This document shows positions 1 through 11,853 of a stretch of DNA of 64,000 nt, one piece after another. This DNA comes from Amphibalanus amphitrite (taxonomy: Eukaryota > Arthropoda > Thecostraca > Balanomorpha > Balanidae): NCBI RefSeq assembly GCF_019059575.1, contig NW_024881616.1, positions 310,001 to 374,000 of the forward strand, in the 5' to 3' direction. Positions within the stretch are counted from its first letter, which is position 1. Every line of letters starts with the position of its first letter. The position numbers and the translations under genes are program-made. A model generated the notes under the pieces. It was not told where the DNA came from, did not search any database, and worked only from the letters and a program-made list of their open reading frames with translations.

Positions 1-316
<316 letters not shown>

Positions 317-322
317 CGGCAG

Positions 323-1153
323 GCGGTGACGGGCGGCCGCCGACGGCGCTGCCACTGCCACGGCCCCTCCGGCAGCTGCTCCCTGCGCACGTGCTGGATG
401 GACGCGCCCTCCAGCTTCTCGGTGATCGGGGACCGACTGCAGCAGCAGCTGGACAGCTCGCAGCTGGTGCACTTGGTGCAGCTGCCCACCGGCAAACGCC
501 GGCTGCGGGCTGTGGAAGGTGACCTTACCGAACGCCTGGAGCGGCGGAGACTGGTGCACCTGGAGCCGTCACCGACCTACTGCGACCCCGATCCGGAGAG
601 GGGCCACAACGGCACCGTCGGCCGCGTGTGTCGAAAGAACCGCTCCCGTGAGTACCGCAGCACGAGGGCTGAGCACGGTGGCCGACGGGCGAGGCAGGGC
701 TGGGTGGAGAAAACGGGAACCAATTTGGTAGCCCTCAGTCATGCAACTCACGAGAAATGCGGCTAACGTATTTCTACAAATAACTACTACGGCGAAAGCA
801 AAAGTAGGCGATGCATGACTTCCATGCTCGCCATGCTAAAACATCCACGGAGGAAATGTCTCGCATAATTTACAAATGTTTGTACCGCATGAACTGCTAT
901 TTCTCACGCTTTCAGCATTTACCATGACGTGTTTTTCCGTAATTCTAACCACTTGCGCCACATGAGTCAGTATTTCACCCGCTGACAGTGCCCCCATCTC
1001 TGTCCGACAGTTCCTGGCAGCTGCGAGTACATGTGCTGTGGCCGAGGCTACAACATACAGATCACCTACCGGCGCTACTGCTGTAACTTCCACCAGCGAC
1101 CCGGGCGACCTACAGAGTGTCGGCAGAGGACGCGACTGCGAAAGTGCCAGTGA
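323..1153 (+). CDS. Wnt family secreted glycoprotein, last two exons (5' part outside window)
   Basis: A secreted lipid-modified ligand of Frizzled receptors. Exon 323-647 joins exon 1011-1153 in phase (one leftover base), ending at TGA 1151-1153. The first exon encodes the hallmark CHCHGPSGSCSLRTCW; the Ser of SGSC is the family's palmitoleoylation site. It continues with the typical LVHLEPSPTYC. The second exon has CEYMCCGRGYN, the conserved Wnt C-terminal knuckle. The usual FHWCC is replaced by FHQRP, one Cys of the CxCxFH pair is shifted, and the protein ends in RLRKCQ. The phrase TCWMDAPSSFSVIGDRL and a C...R.L..C ending resemble Wnt1 members, but the paralogue cannot be assigned from this fragment. 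The first base follows an acceptor, so earlier exons lie to the left. A possible poly(A) signal AATAAA is at 2083-2088. Confidence 0.93.
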
Positions 1154-1304
1154 CCGGCCGAGAGCGGCCTAGGTGCGAGTTAGAGCGGCCGAGAGCGGCC
1201 TAAGTGTGTGGTTACAGCGCGGCGGCCGCGGGAACAGTGCCAGTGAATTCGGGCTAACGTATTTCTACAAATAACTACTACGGCGAAAGCCGTAGTAGTT
1301 ATTT
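761..1304. repeat. 39-bp direct repeat; second copy extends into a perfect hairpin
   Basis: The same 39 bp occur at 761-799 (Wnt intron) and 1252-1290 (Wnt 3' UTR). In the second copy the repeat runs into its own reverse complement: arms 1269-1284 and 1289-1304 pair perfectly over 16 bp around a GAAA loop closed by GGC/GCC. The intervening sequence is not repetitive, apart from a short duplication of GAGAGCGGCCTA near 1160-1202. Confidence 0.85.
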
Positions 1305-3419
1305 AACGTGTTCGGTCAGGAAGTGTCCACGGAAGAGCCAGGAGCCAAGGAGCCAAGACAGAGCGCCCGGAAAGTGAAGCTGTGCCGTCGATCGGTTGTA
1401 GGAAATGTTATTGAACAGGAAGGAATGAAGGGTGGAAAGGTGGAGGGGAAAACCGGTGAAACGTGGCGATACTGAGGTGCTCAAGCAGTGTCTATCGTGT
1501 CAAAAGTGACGCAACTGTGAGAGATCTGAAGCCTTCCTGACAGATCTGATGGGAGATCTGCTCACCCAGCCCCCATACGATCGGCATGACAGTGATGCGT
1601 ATTGTGACCTGAACTGCCACCTGAAATGACTATATTGATGACATTTAGTCGTGACATCTTTTGATGGCGCCTGCCATGACGTGTTTGATGGTGAAGTGTC
1701 GCAGGACGAACTCGTGTCTCATGTTTCATTTTTCTTTTATTTCCTCAACCCCATGACAGCGCTCGCTGTCCTTAGTCAGCTGTCACCGACTCTCTATATT
1801 AGATCTCATGAGGCAGCTTTTCGAGGCGTTGTGCAGCCCGCCCCCACCCCTTCTAACGTACTCAGTGCTGGCGGAAATGAGAGCACGTCCAACATACGGG
1901 TTCACCGAGTCTGGCCACTCGGTGACTCTGACTCTTACTCCCGAGTCACCGGACCCTGAACCTGGAAGAGGGCTCTCACGACTGACTAAAAGTGATGGAG
2001 TCGTAGCTCGTCAGCGCCCGTCCGCTGCGGGGCGAGCAAAGTCATTCCGACTAATGTTTCATATAGGTGCTCTCGAAGTCGTAATAAATATATAGGTACT
2101 TGCAACAGTAGATCGTCTTTGTAATGTGGGATGCAGAATGTTGATTGATATGCAAAAGCAGAATGTATTTTCTTCTGAATGTTCACAGAAGCCCAGCACG
2201 ATACACCAACTGCATACGTATTCGACGGTTCGAGCGCCGTGGATTTCACTTGCCTCGGTTACTCGTACGCGAAGCCTTTTCCCATCCCGGGTAAGCACAG
2301 AGTCTTCACCTGAAACAAATGGAGAGTGTCAGAAGATTGTCAATTACAATGCTCCAGTAGGCATTATGTTATGTAACTGTACACGGTACAACTTACTTTT
2401 ATCCCAAATGGACATCGTCGGTTATTGTACTTCGCAGGAACATCCATCAATTAACCCTCGCATGTGTAGGGGGGGGGGGTCGGATGGACCCCCCCCCCCC
2501 CATGGTTTTTCGCGAATAACTCGCGTGAAAAGCGGCCGATCGCGACGAAACTTTCAGTACCCTCGCATTGATCAATTTGACACCTACCCTGAAAATTTCA
2601 TGACCCTGACCCAAATGACCTTTGACCTGTGACCTCTTTTCCGAGACCATGTTTGGCCGGAATCGCGATTTCGCGTATGTCGGCTCGCACTAGCCGCGTG
2701 TTTGCAAGCTTTTCGTGGTTTCAAACGTTCAAACATGTGATTTGATGTTACTCCCGTGTGTCAAGGTCACCTGAAGGTCAGGTCAGGTCATTGACCTTTG
2801 GTGACCTCGGCTGACCTCGGGTCACTTTTTCGAGTTTTACATGTTTCTAGGCTAGTTTTTGGAGCTGAATTCGAATTTAGCAACCATTTGAACATTTACG
2901 AAGTAGTTTTGGTGACTTAGTAACATGTTACGAAGCTGTCAGAGGCGGTTGACACGTACTACGATTACCCGTCACGACGCCTACTGGTTGACCTGACCTG
3001 ACCTGACCCGACCTGGTCTAAATGCTTCAAAACATCATCTGTGATCAAAACTAACACGATATTCGTGATCAGCGCCCCGAAAAACCCCTTAGCAGCCACA
3101 CTTTACGACTTTCTAACAGGTCCCGATTTTCCCGACTTTGGGTCATTGACCTGACCTGGAAGGTCAACCAATGACCTAGGACCTTAAAATTGGGTATCAT
3201 CGGCTTCCTCTCGTCACGGGCAACACGCTCGTTTTTTCCGCGAAGCTCTAGCTCGATCAGGGGCCAAACGGCAAGGGGGGGGGTCCAACCGACCCCCCCC
3301 CCCCCCCCTACACATTAGAAGCTGGCAAACGCCGCACACATGCGAGGGTTTAAAGCGTTAATAATATGACAAGTGTCCGAGCGAGAATGCTAACTGCATG
3401 ATATGATGGGAAAACTCAC
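1154..3419. other. Intergenic: Wnt 3' region, a TTAA element and downstream flank of the ankyrin gene
   Basis: No supportable coding sequence is seen here. It holds the Wnt 3' UTR, the hairpin at 1269-1304, a possible poly(A) signal near 2083 and the mobile element at 2451-3353. Short open frames on both strands show no recognisable domain. A final exon of the ankyrin gene could hide here, because the exon at 3420-4120 ends at a strong donor. Confidence 0.6.
2451..3353. mobile_element. piggyBac-like non-autonomous element (MITE), copy A
   Basis: The element is flanked by TTAA on the left (2451-2454) and right (3350-3353). Terminal inverted repeats start CCCTCGCATGTGT on the left and read ACACATGCGAGGG on the right, with one extra T before the right TTAA. 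Just inside each end is a G-run, a 9-base loop and a C-run (about 2469-2502 and 3276-3309), themselves inverted copies of each other. There is no transposase frame in about 895 bp. The interior is full of GACCTGACCT and AGGTCA motifs. TTAA target sites and CCC...GGG ends are typical of the piggyBac superfamily. Copy B at 60377-61287 has the same layout. Confidence 0.8.
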
Positions 3420-5602
3420 CTTATTTGGCTGGACCGCCAGCTGATCTGGAGGTACCGGGTCGCCGTACTGCACGATCACAGGATCCACGGGAGCCTCCAC
3501 CTCCCGCACTCGGATAGCCGGTACTTCCAGTTTCGTCCGCCAGGTGGCAGGCTCCACCGGCCGATAGATGTCAGGCCGGTCGGGCAGGCTGGCTCGCCGG
3601 CTGGGAGTGCCGCCTCCAGTGAGAGCTGTGTGCCGTTCCCGGAGCCAGGCAGGCTCTCGGGTGAGGTCAGATTCACTGAACCACTGAAGAAGACGGCTCT
3701 CCTGACATTCGCTGCTCTCTGGGACCTCTGTGGCAGGCTCAGAGTGCAGGACGGCGTCACAGTCCTGCTCAGGACCGGAGTTTTTGACGGAGTCAGGGTC
3801 TATCCCAGAATCCTCACTGAGATCCGGACAAGGACAGGTTTCCGCGGCTGTTGGCTGGAAGCAGGGATCGACGGCGGACTCCGGTCCAGTGTCGGGATCA
3901 GGTTCCGCAGCTGTATCGGTGCTGAGCTCGCCGTTGGTCACCGCAGTCGGCCGTCGGACGGTCACCGAGTTTGGGACCGGAGTCCGGCCGGCCCTCAGGT
4001 CTGTGTCCGTGGCCATAGCGTGTGCCTGCAGCACCCGCGCACAGGCCGGCCAGGAGCACAGGTGGGCCCACTGTGCAGCGGTCAGGCCGCGCCGGGGGTC
4101 CCTCACCAGCGGATCGGCACCTGCGAGACAGTGAACAGCTAAGTTAGAAACTGAAACAAATACAATGTACTTGAAAAAATAAGGTAGGGCACATGTAGGT
4201 AAAAGACAAGTGTCTAGCGGCCTCAAATCTAAGCAAAAGGCGCCAGTTTAAAGAAAGTCTCGCCTTAACGTGTAAATAAAATCGTTCACCGGCTCACCTT
4301 TGTCGAGCAGAATCTGGACGCATTTCTGTTTGCCCGTGACGCAGGCTTTGATGAGCGGTGTGATCCCGAGTCGGTTCCTGGCGTCCACCTCGATACCCTC
4401 AAACTTGCTGAGCAGTACGTCCACCACCTCGGAGTGACCTGCAGTGAGAGAACAGGCGCATTGTTGAGCTTCGTGAGTTTTACCAAAGAAATGACGGGGC
4501 CATTTTCAAGTGAGCATAACGATTGACGAGCAAGCGTACTCAATCCTCATGGATGTGTCATCTACTAGGGAAGTGAAAATATAACCTACAGTATTCAGCA
4601 GACAGTATATCTAGTGTCTCCAGGCATAGGCAAGTAACAATGACGGAAGATAAGTTTAGGTAGGTACGGCTCTCGCGAGATTAGGCGGTAGGTTTTGCAC
4701 TTTTATATTTCCAGTTATATCTCAGAAACTAATCGTCTCAGAAACTAATCGATCTACGATGAAGCCATTTTACACGATCATGGCCGGCTTGTTACCCAAC
4801 AAGTCGATCGCATCTTCAACACTTAAACTTAAAAGCTTAAGACGCCGAAGATATAGCCTGAAGTACACTAAATTTTCTAGGTGCAAAACCTACCGCTAAA
4901 ACCGCGAGACCTGTACCTAGCCTGGCATATCACAGAGGCAGGATAGACAATTGATCTATCCCGACCCTCTTACACAACACACACGTAGGCAAGCCTCACG
5001 GACCTGCCTGCGCGGCGTAGTGGAGTGGCGTGTTTCCGTCCTTATCCCCCAGGTTGACGTCCACCAGCTTCAGCCGCGCAAAGTCCTCAACGCAGCGGTG
5101 ACTGCCGTGGCCGCAAAGGTGGCTGAGGGGAGTCTACAGGAGCGGAGGGGAGGAGAGAAATGTCACGTGGGCGTTTCCGGAATGCAATGGGCGTCATCTC
5201 CATATGGCAGTCTCCGTGCGTGTTCGCCTGAAAATCGCAAAACTGGAACAGTATCATACCATTGTCGTGTCCCGTGCTGACCTCTCAGCCCTACGCCCAC
5301 CCCCTCGGGCATATGGGTCCCGGAACTACACACTGGCCAGAACTCGAACCGCCGTCCATCTAGATGGTATACCCTCCCATCCCGTGCCTCTCCGCCCTCA
5401 GCCTGTCCGTCTTACCCGTCCGCCGGGGTCCGTCTGGTTGACCGTCTCCTTGGACCCGATCAGACGCACCCGGTTCACCAACTCCCGAAACCGAGCCTCG
5501 TTCCGCTGCACGCACGCCGACATGAACTGATCGTGGACGCTGGACATCATCACCTTACCCCTGACGGAGGTGGGGAGGCGGGGTCAGAGATAGGGGAGAT
5601 GA

Positions 5603-5646
<44 letters not shown>

Positions 5647-5647
5647 T

Positions 5648-5693
<46 letters not shown>

Positions 5694-5941
5694 CCATCAT
5701 CATCCTGCATCATCATTCAGACACTTCGAAGTTCGATAACAGGCTCATCATGAATAAGCATATTCGAACAGGTAAATTCTGCTTTATCCTTGCAATTCAT
5801 TTGAAGCCACATTTGTAAAAGCTCCAAAAAAGTGCAGCATAGATCCAGACAAGTGCAGTATGACTACCATCTCAGTGCGAAAGTCACTGACCTGCCCTGC
5901 CGCGGCATCCCGAACGCCTGTCTCCTGTGCTGGGGCGTCAT
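3420..5941 (-). CDS. Ankyrin-repeat protein, ANKRD33-like
   Basis: Five exons join in phase: 5892-5941 (ATG at 5941), 5416-5560, 5004-5133, 4298-4438 and 3420-4120. The N-terminal half has ankyrin repeats, for example DKDGNTPLHYAAQAGHSEVV, then GITPLIKACVTGKQKCVQIL, then GADPLVRDPRRGLTAAQW. The order and the DPxRGxTAxxWA phrase resemble vertebrate ANKRD33 (photoreceptor ankyrin protein). The rest is a long acidic, Ser/Pro-rich disordered tail with EDSGIDPDSV-type phrases. The exon 3420-4120 ends at a strong donor AAG|GTGAGT. Reading through it gives only ten more residues to a stop at 3390-3392, so either the intron is retained or a further exon lies lower. The first exon is inferred from its ATG, donor and matching phase only. 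Introns hold a MITE (4661-4919) and an (ATC)n tract. Confidence 0.82.
4661..4919. mobile_element. Short inverted-repeat element (MITE) in an ankyrin-gene intron
   Basis: Long, slightly diverged terminal inverted repeats face each other. The left end reads TAGGTACGGCTCTCGCGAGA and continues to GCGGTAGGTTTTGCAC. The right end read in reverse is TAGGTACAGGTCTCGCGGTT followed by AGCGGTAGGTTTTGCAC. Total length is about 260 bp, with no coding capacity. The superfamily is not clear. A short internal tandem copy of CTCAGAAACTAATCG lies near 4723-4751. Confidence 0.75.
5598..5705. repeat. (ATC)n trinucleotide microsatellite
   Basis: About 35 units of CAT/ATC with two interruptions, in the intron between the first two exons of the ankyrin gene. 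The long poly-His frame across it is a translation artefact. Confidence 0.97.
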
Positions 5942-7452
5942 GGCTGCTCGGACGGTCCGCGACCTCAGGTCACCGGTCACCGCCGTGCGTCACTGCCGAA
6001 AACACCTTCCCGCCTCCTCCGACCAACAGGTGGCCGCGGTATGGAGGGGCGAACTGTCCTTTGACCACCTCAGTCCAGCGACTTCACAGAGCACGATGGA
6101 ACGAATCCAACCATCTCTCTCACTCACCACTGAGTCCTCGAGGATCTACACCACCACATTGACCTCCGATGACCGGTCGTTTCGTGACCACCACCCGGGA
6201 CGGTACCGTCGATCGCTCCGGTCGGTGGGTCGCCGTCGGCGGCGGTCCTGGCTCGGTGCCAGACCGGCCCGACCGGAGGCTGGCCAGGAGCCAGAGCGGC
6301 TCGCTGGCACCCCGGGATCACGGTGACGCGTCTTCCACCGGCGCTGATACCGGGAGACAGCCGGCGGTCACTTCATGGCCGCGTGACCCGATCGCGCCGG
6401 CCGTGGGGCGAAAACTAAAGCCAATCCGGTAGGTTACCAGATTGATGTTGGCTGTCATCGAGTGTTCTCCTCGTGAATGCACCACTGTCAAAGTTTCCCT
6501 TGGAAAAAACTACAAACAGACTTAGAAATATCATTATATTCAGAAAAACAACGTGTCAAAATAATTATACCGCAAAACAACAAAGTTTGTGCAATGTGCG
6601 TTGTGCAAGGGAAGATCATTTGGAATGCCACAACAAACAATTATCAAAACTGGCTATTAGCTAATGCTAATGTGACTAATAAAACATCTAATGCTTCAAA
6701 AACAGCCAACAATGTGATCATCCAATCACAGCTGTACTGGCAAAACTAATACTTTAGAACAATATCCCCACACCCGTGCTTAAGTAGGTAGCAATAAGGA
6801 ATGCCTCAAGTTACTCTGCAGCAGCAACGGAAACAACGCTGCTGGCAAGCTAAATACACCCGAGATCCACGGGATGAGCAACAGTCCCACGCCAGTTTTA
6901 TCATCGTAAGAAACAATCCTTTACGTAGGATTGATCATAAAAAGTATTGAACAAACGGTTCAAATATTGTCAGCGAGTACCGCAATACGCCAAGTCCGAC
7001 ATATAAGGCACGTTATGGTGACTGACACCAAGTAGGGATTTTCTAGCCGTTGCGCCGACGTACCACGGATCTAATTCATTTCAATGAGCTTGTCTACGCT
7101 TTTGGGCGTCCTTAATAAGCTATTAACATTCGCCACGCATCCAGGACGCGACCCAATTCTTTGTTCGTTGAGCTCTTTGAGATTATGGAATATCACATGG
7201 GCATGACACCCATCTCCCAAAAACTTTTCACCCGAGAATAAATATTGCGCTATCATAACACCAACCGGCATAGTATACCGTAATGCAGTCCTCGCATTTA
7301 TGTCCTGTGCTTTGTGCCCTAGCCATCTACACACTAATCACCCAGAATCAACCAACACAGCACTCTCACAAAACTGAGGACGGGGTAACACGTCCCCTCC
7401 ACTCTCAGAGGAACCCTTTTTCACTGACCTCAGCCCTCCGTCACCCGACCTC
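5942..7452. other. Intergenic, ankyrin-gene upstream region and DNAJC22 3' flank
   Basis: No gene is recognised. About 6030-6420 is GC-rich and could be the ankyrin-gene promoter; 6430-7300 is AT-rich. Several short frames exist but none has a known motif or a splice partner. Confidence 0.5.
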
Positions 7453-10190
7453 TCACAGCTCCACCTGTTCCTCCCGGGAGACTCTGTTGCTGCGCCGCCT
7501 CTTGTTCCGCATCTTGGACAGCTTGTCGTAGGCCAGGTTGATCTCCATGAAGGCCTCCTCGGCCTTTGCCTTCTCGCCGGGGTCGGTAAATCGGTCCGGG
7601 TGCAGGGACTTGGTCAGTTCGCGGTACCGGGCCGTTATGTCCTCCTGGGTGGCCGTCTTGTTTAAACCCAACACCTGAGGCACAGCAGGAGCAGAAACGT
7701 TATACGCTGTGTGGTGAGAGTGTAAAATTAGCCATCAGAATCGACAGACAAGCTAAGCCACTGGAAACACTGCGCATGCTATCAGAGTGGTAGGTATTGA
7801 TTCAGCAGGGAAAAGCCAAATTTACGGCGGAGACTACTCGTTTTGAAACACGATAACAAGTTCAAGAGACATGGAAAGGCCGGCCGGGTTCACGTAAACA
7901 TCAAAGAATGTCTGTGATGAGGCACAACAGTGTAGCCATCACTTCGCATAGAACCCATCGCCACACCAGCAGCTATGAGCAGATACCGTTCTCCCCTGCC
8001 CCCTCCCGCCCCTTCGACCGTGCGCACGCTTCCCCCGGAGCCAGCGCGTCCGATAAGGGACTGGTAACTTACCTCTAACGCTGCGTACCGCCCTGACGGG
8101 TCCACACTCTCGAGGAACGAGTTCCATGCGCGCGACCAGCCCTGAGTGCGAATCAGCTCGAATAGGCGGACTATCTCCTCCTGAAATGGACAGGAGGATG
8201 AGGTTAATGGTCAATGGAACTCGGGGGAGAGGGGTGATGACCAATGAACGTAAACGTAGTTTAACGAATAAGACAAAAAACAAAATAAGCTTGAAACGAT
8301 CAAAGGGCCTCTTAGGAGTAAGGATGACGTAAATTTACTCTAAGCCCACATAAAATGCCCGCATATTCATTATATGTTATGTTATACTTTTATCCACTGA
8401 AACTAAAACGACATCACTTTAACGCAACCTCCAAAACCCATCATGCCTACCTTCATGCGTTTCCAGAGCTGCGACTTGAAGAAGTTTTTGACGGCGTCCC
8501 TGAACATGGTCTTCTCTCCGTGCCGGTCGATGACGGCGGCGTTAAAGTAGAAATAGCTGGCCCACACCGAGTAGAAGACCAGAACGCAGACGACCAGCGT
8601 GCCGAACCGGCTGGTGAGCGGAGGGATGGGCGAGGTCATTAACACTGACACACAATACCTACACAAACGGCACAACAGCAACGGCCTTGGCGGGGCAGAG
8701 CGCCGCCAAGCCAGTAGCTAATCGGCATAACCACTTTCCAGCTCGATATGTATTGGTCAATGTGCCGGTCCTCACGGCTCAACTCCGTTCCCTTTCTCTG
8801 TATTCGTCTCTGACCCATCTCCGTCTCCATACCCGTTCCCTATATTCTCCACTCCGTACATCCCAGTTCCTGTCTCCACCCACGCCTCCTAACCTGCAGG
8901 CGGATCTGGGCGGGTGCGGGGTGCGCCGCCACTCCTTGGCCCCGTACTCGAACGCCACGATACTGGCCAGGGCCGTGTAGTGGACCACCTGCAGACTCCA
9001 GAAGTACAGTGGTACCGTGGCGAAGGCGGCCAGAAGGGGCCAGCGCAGCGCGCCGCGGCACCGGCCCACGTTACCCACTGTGTGCACCGCTGGAGGACAC
9101 AGACACGGGAGGAGAGATGAGAAACAGAGGAACAGAGATGAAAACACAGTCAACCGTCAGACAGATGACATCCCAAAATTATTTATGATATTGACAGTGA
9201 AGCGTTGCTGACGAGGTACCGTTGAAAACGGAGAAACGAGCCATTATTCAATACGAAACATTATCACGGAGAGAGTAGGTTCGTTCCAGACATTTTCCGG
9301 CCCGGTCCCACTCTTCCTCACCGGTCCCGTACCGAGTGCGGTGGCCACCGGGGTGACGATGTACACCAGCCAGCGGAGCATCAGCTGCGGGTCCTCCGGC
9401 ACGGCAGCCATCGCCGTGTAGCCCCAGGAGATGCCGAGCAGCAGCTGGGCCGTGCAGCGTGTCAGGCTCACCGGCGGCTGCACGAGAGGGGAGGGTAATG
9501 AGTGTGGTGTAATAATCTGAGCTTCCAGAGGAGTGTTGCTCATTCACTATAAAATCCATTCATTATGATAGTTGCTCTTCTGGAACACAAAGCAATGCAG
9601 TGGTAAATTAATGTATTGGATAGGTAAGTAGTAAGTACCTAAGTGCATGTTAATTTCATGGGAGATATTTGCAATTCCTACAAAAGCCTATGAAAGAAAC
9701 CTTGGTTGGCAAGGATTCACTAAATGTTGAACTGTCATATAATCTTGCTGCAATTCATACCTTCTTGTGCTTTTTGAACTTGCGAGCCAGCTCAGCTAGG
9801 TACTCTGGATCGTGATTGGCGTCATCAACATAGCCTGGGATTCTTGTTATGTCGCTGAACCAGCCGTAGAGAACCCCTCCAAATGTCACAAACCTGTGAA
9901 CATGTATGAATTAGGGCAGTTATTGTCTATCTCAATGTAAGCTTTCGTTATGCAATTCATATTCGACATTCATGAGCAAAGGCTATGACAAAAATCACAC
10001 AGCTTCTCCATTAGCTTACGAAAAGAACCCAGCTTAATAAGAAAATTAAAAAATAAATTTCATACAGCATGACAAAACACAAAACTTACCACAGAAATGC
10101 CTGTCTGTCTCGTCCCAAATAAAAATGATGGGCTCCGAACACACCAAGTGTTAGCCAGAGAAGATAGGCGACACATGTGCTTTTTGCCAT
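7453..10190 (-). CDS. DNAJC22: DnaJ homolog subfamily C member 22 (wurst orthologue)
   Basis: Seven exons join in phase to 354 residues, close to the 341 of human DNAJC22: 10090-10190 (ATG at 10190), 9761-9893, 9333-9477, 8894-9089, 8451-8610, 8073-8180 and 7453-7674 (TGA at 7453-7455). The N-terminus is a TM2 domain with LLWLTLGVFGAHHFYLGRD and GGVLYGWFSDITRIPGYVDD, followed by several hydrophobic segments. The last exon is the J domain, with the Hsp70-activating HPD in SLHPDRF and a basic end. In Drosophila the orthologue wurst acts with Hsc70 and clathrin in endocytosis needed for airway clearance. A membrane co-chaperone role is expected here. The first two exons are clearly AT-richer than the other five. 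Confidence 0.95.
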
Positions 10191-11853
10191 TGTCTCTGAA
10201 AAGCAAGCAGCCATAAGACAAGCATATATAATATTTCAAAACTATTAAAACTAAAAAATGCCCAAAAGCAGGTAGTTAAATTGAATTCTTAGCTTGCACT
10301 TCCCATCCACCCTACCCACTCACCAGTCACCACCACTGTGACTGTGTTTTGGGAAATTAAAAAACGGGACGACAGAATCAACAAACTTTTACACAGAGGA
10401 ACTGTTTAAATATTTCATTTGTCAAAAAATACACAGCGAAATTTCACATCAAAATTGTACGATCATGGAATGAGAGCAAAATATGCAATAAGCAATGTGA
10501 ATGGCGATGGCAGCTCCAATTCCTGAACCAAATTGAAATGTGAGAAACGCCAAGGGCCATGCCGGTCATCGAAACATTTTGGATTTTTACAGTCAATGAA
10601 TTAACTAAAATTGCCAGATAATCTCCCCATACCTCTTCGTCGTACGACTTTATAGTTTATTGTTATCGAGACACGAAATCACGAAATCCAAAGACGGCAT
10701 CGGGCCGCTACGTGTCATTTTTGCGGTATATTTTGTCCCAGCTGCACCATAAATGTATCACGCGAATGCTACCAAATTTACTGAGTGCCAAAATCGCTTC
10801 ATTGGAATGCCAAGCTCACGAAAATTGTCTTCGCCCTGGCCCTGTCTATTAGTAAAGATAATCTTGGCCCTGGCCCTGTCTTTCCATCACCGCTTGAAAT
10901 TGAACCGGAATCTGCGACCAGCATCTTTTTCTTCAACCCCTCTAGGCATTTCGTTGAAAAGCAACGGACTACAACGAGACAGGTCAAGATGAAATTATTT
11001 CTAAAATTCAGTCCAGTCGCCATTCGCCACGGAATCTTGGTCGCCACTAGTATCATCAGTCACCAATTGTCAACCTTATGACGCAGACCAGCAGATGCTA
11101 GTGTCGAACGAATGGTGATCTAAAGCAAGGTCCAATTGGCCCAACTGACATGGAAAATGGCGACTGAAATATAATATACCATCCTTCAGCGCTTGCTTAA
11201 ATAAATGCAGTTCGGACATTTCAAACGACCGTTCTGACACGATGATGTACGTTTATACAGCATGAAATTACAATACACATAAAATCAACATATGCGATGC
11301 GATGTGAGCACATATTTCGAACACGCACCGAAACACACATTAGCAGCATCGTGACCAGTCTGCCGCCACATTTACACGGATCACACGCCACTCATGCGGT
11401 GAGCACATACTCATTCCACAACTCACTCGTCAGCACAGCGGTGGAATTATGCAGAGGGTTGGCTCTCAGCTTGGCGTCAGGTCCCGTAGGGTATACGAGG
11501 CTCGGTATCGTGCGAGAAGTGTGCCAGAGTAGGTCTGCGATTGCAAGTCACGTGGGCCTTTTGCCAGAAGGACGAGCTTTGCCAGCCGGATGGACAAAAC
11601 GCTCAGCCAGATAATCAGCTCCGTTTCGCCGTGCGCGGATCGCCGGGTTCTTCAAATCCCTCATCTGGCTGATGAGCGAACCCTAGTGTCCCAAGTCCAC
11701 ACAGCCTTTTCTCCGAACATCACCAACCACAGCCCATGGCCTCCCACTCTCGACACAGCCCTCCGTGCCTCCCTCGGCCCCACGCCGTCCTTAACACTGC
11801 AGCTCGTGCCATCACCACCACTGCGGCTCCGCGCCACCCTCGCCCTCCGTCCG
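10191..11853. other. Intergenic between DNAJC22 start and INTS8 end
   Basis: AT-rich, without a supportable gene. It must contain the DNAJC22 promoter and the INTS8 3' UTR. A short duplicated phrase GGCCCTGTCT is seen near 10837 and 10873. Confidence 0.5.

Noticed and set aside
2126..2632. 168-codon plus-strand frame
   Set aside because: It runs across the left end of the TTAA element and a G-run, with no domain.
5533..5739. Poly-histidine open frame
   Set aside because: It is a translation of the (ATC)n microsatellite within an intron.
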